Assembly (NCBI GenBank): GCA_026184775.1
Contig: JANCYW010000017.1
Span: forward strand, 1-64,000
Direction: 5' to 3'
DNA: 64,000 nt
From: Cyanidium caldarium
Lineage: Eukaryota > Rhodophyta > Bangiophyceae > Cyanidiales > Cyanidiaceae
Shown: in pieces, positions 63,951 to 64,000 of the stretch
Layout of the letters: each line of letters opens with the position of its first letter
Numbering within the stretch: the stretch's first letter is position 1
Notes under the pieces: model-generated
Database searches by the model: none
The model's input: the letters and a program-made list of their open reading frames with translations, nothing else
Told to the model about the DNA's origin: nothing
Made by a program: the position numbers and the translations under genes

Positions 63951-64000
63951 GAGCGGGTGCGGTAACACTGGTCGCCGCTTCCGACGTGCACACCCTCCAC

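Overview
The window begins at a left chromosome end: the first 135 bases are a C-rich telomeric array with a 10-bp unit, which reads AATGGGGGGG on the G-rich strand. This is followed by about 9 kb of gene-poor subtelomere and then a dense run of nuclear protein genes to the right edge. The organism is a eukaryote: it has TAF13, BDP1, SPT5, alpha-COP, separase, CLASP, an SM protein and a tRNA-Tyr with an intron. Almost every protein gene is one uninterrupted GC-rich frame, the intergenic gaps are small, and plastid-type proteins occur (YidD, a PF06695 membrane protein). Together with the telomere type, this points to a cyanidiophycean red alga. Cyanidioschyzon merolae is known for AATGGGGGG telomeres; the 10-bp unit and the strong GC bias suggest a relative such as Cyanidium rather than C. 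merolae itself. The placement is inference.

Layout. 1-9,500: telomere, 29-bp subtelomeric repeats, CA-rich low-complexity DNA, a truncated 5' piece of a mercuric reductase (merA) gene pointing at the telomere, a 60-bp minisatellite, scattered coding-like remnants, and a tRNA-Tyr(GTA) gene with a 17-nt intron. 9,500-21,500: alpha-glucan phosphorylase, TAF13, a PF06695 membrane protein, a four-TM tetraspanin-like protein, BDP1, a GATA factor, arginine deiminase, YidD, several small or unknown genes and an SRPBCC protein. 21,500-34,000: alpha-COP, an unknown propeller-like protein, CLASP, a UBC4/5-type E2 and an unknown basic protein. 34,000-49,000: SPT5, an ABCB half-transporter, enoyl-CoA reductase TSC13/TECR, a cupin-like protein, a pyroglutamyl-peptidase-like protein, GID8, a Ubl-IPT protein and an organelle-type HisRS. 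49,000-64,000: separase, a REEP/HVA22 protein, DPH4, MoaD, an SM protein with an unusual N-terminus, a basic unknown protein, an RHD3/Sey1-like GTPase and L-rhamnose mutarotase.

The genes do not form operons. Common threads are RNA polymerase II and III transcription (TAF13, BDP1, GATA, SPT5), vesicle and ER membrane work (alpha-COP, SM protein, RHD3-like, REEP, TECR), cell division (separase, CLASP) and ubiquitin (E2, GID8, Ubl-IPT). Convergent neighbours often touch or overlap at their stop codons. Because codon third positions are GC-rich, nearly every real gene carries long antisense shadow frames, which I left out. Protein start sites were chosen at ATG codons; several reading frames extend further upstream without an ATG.
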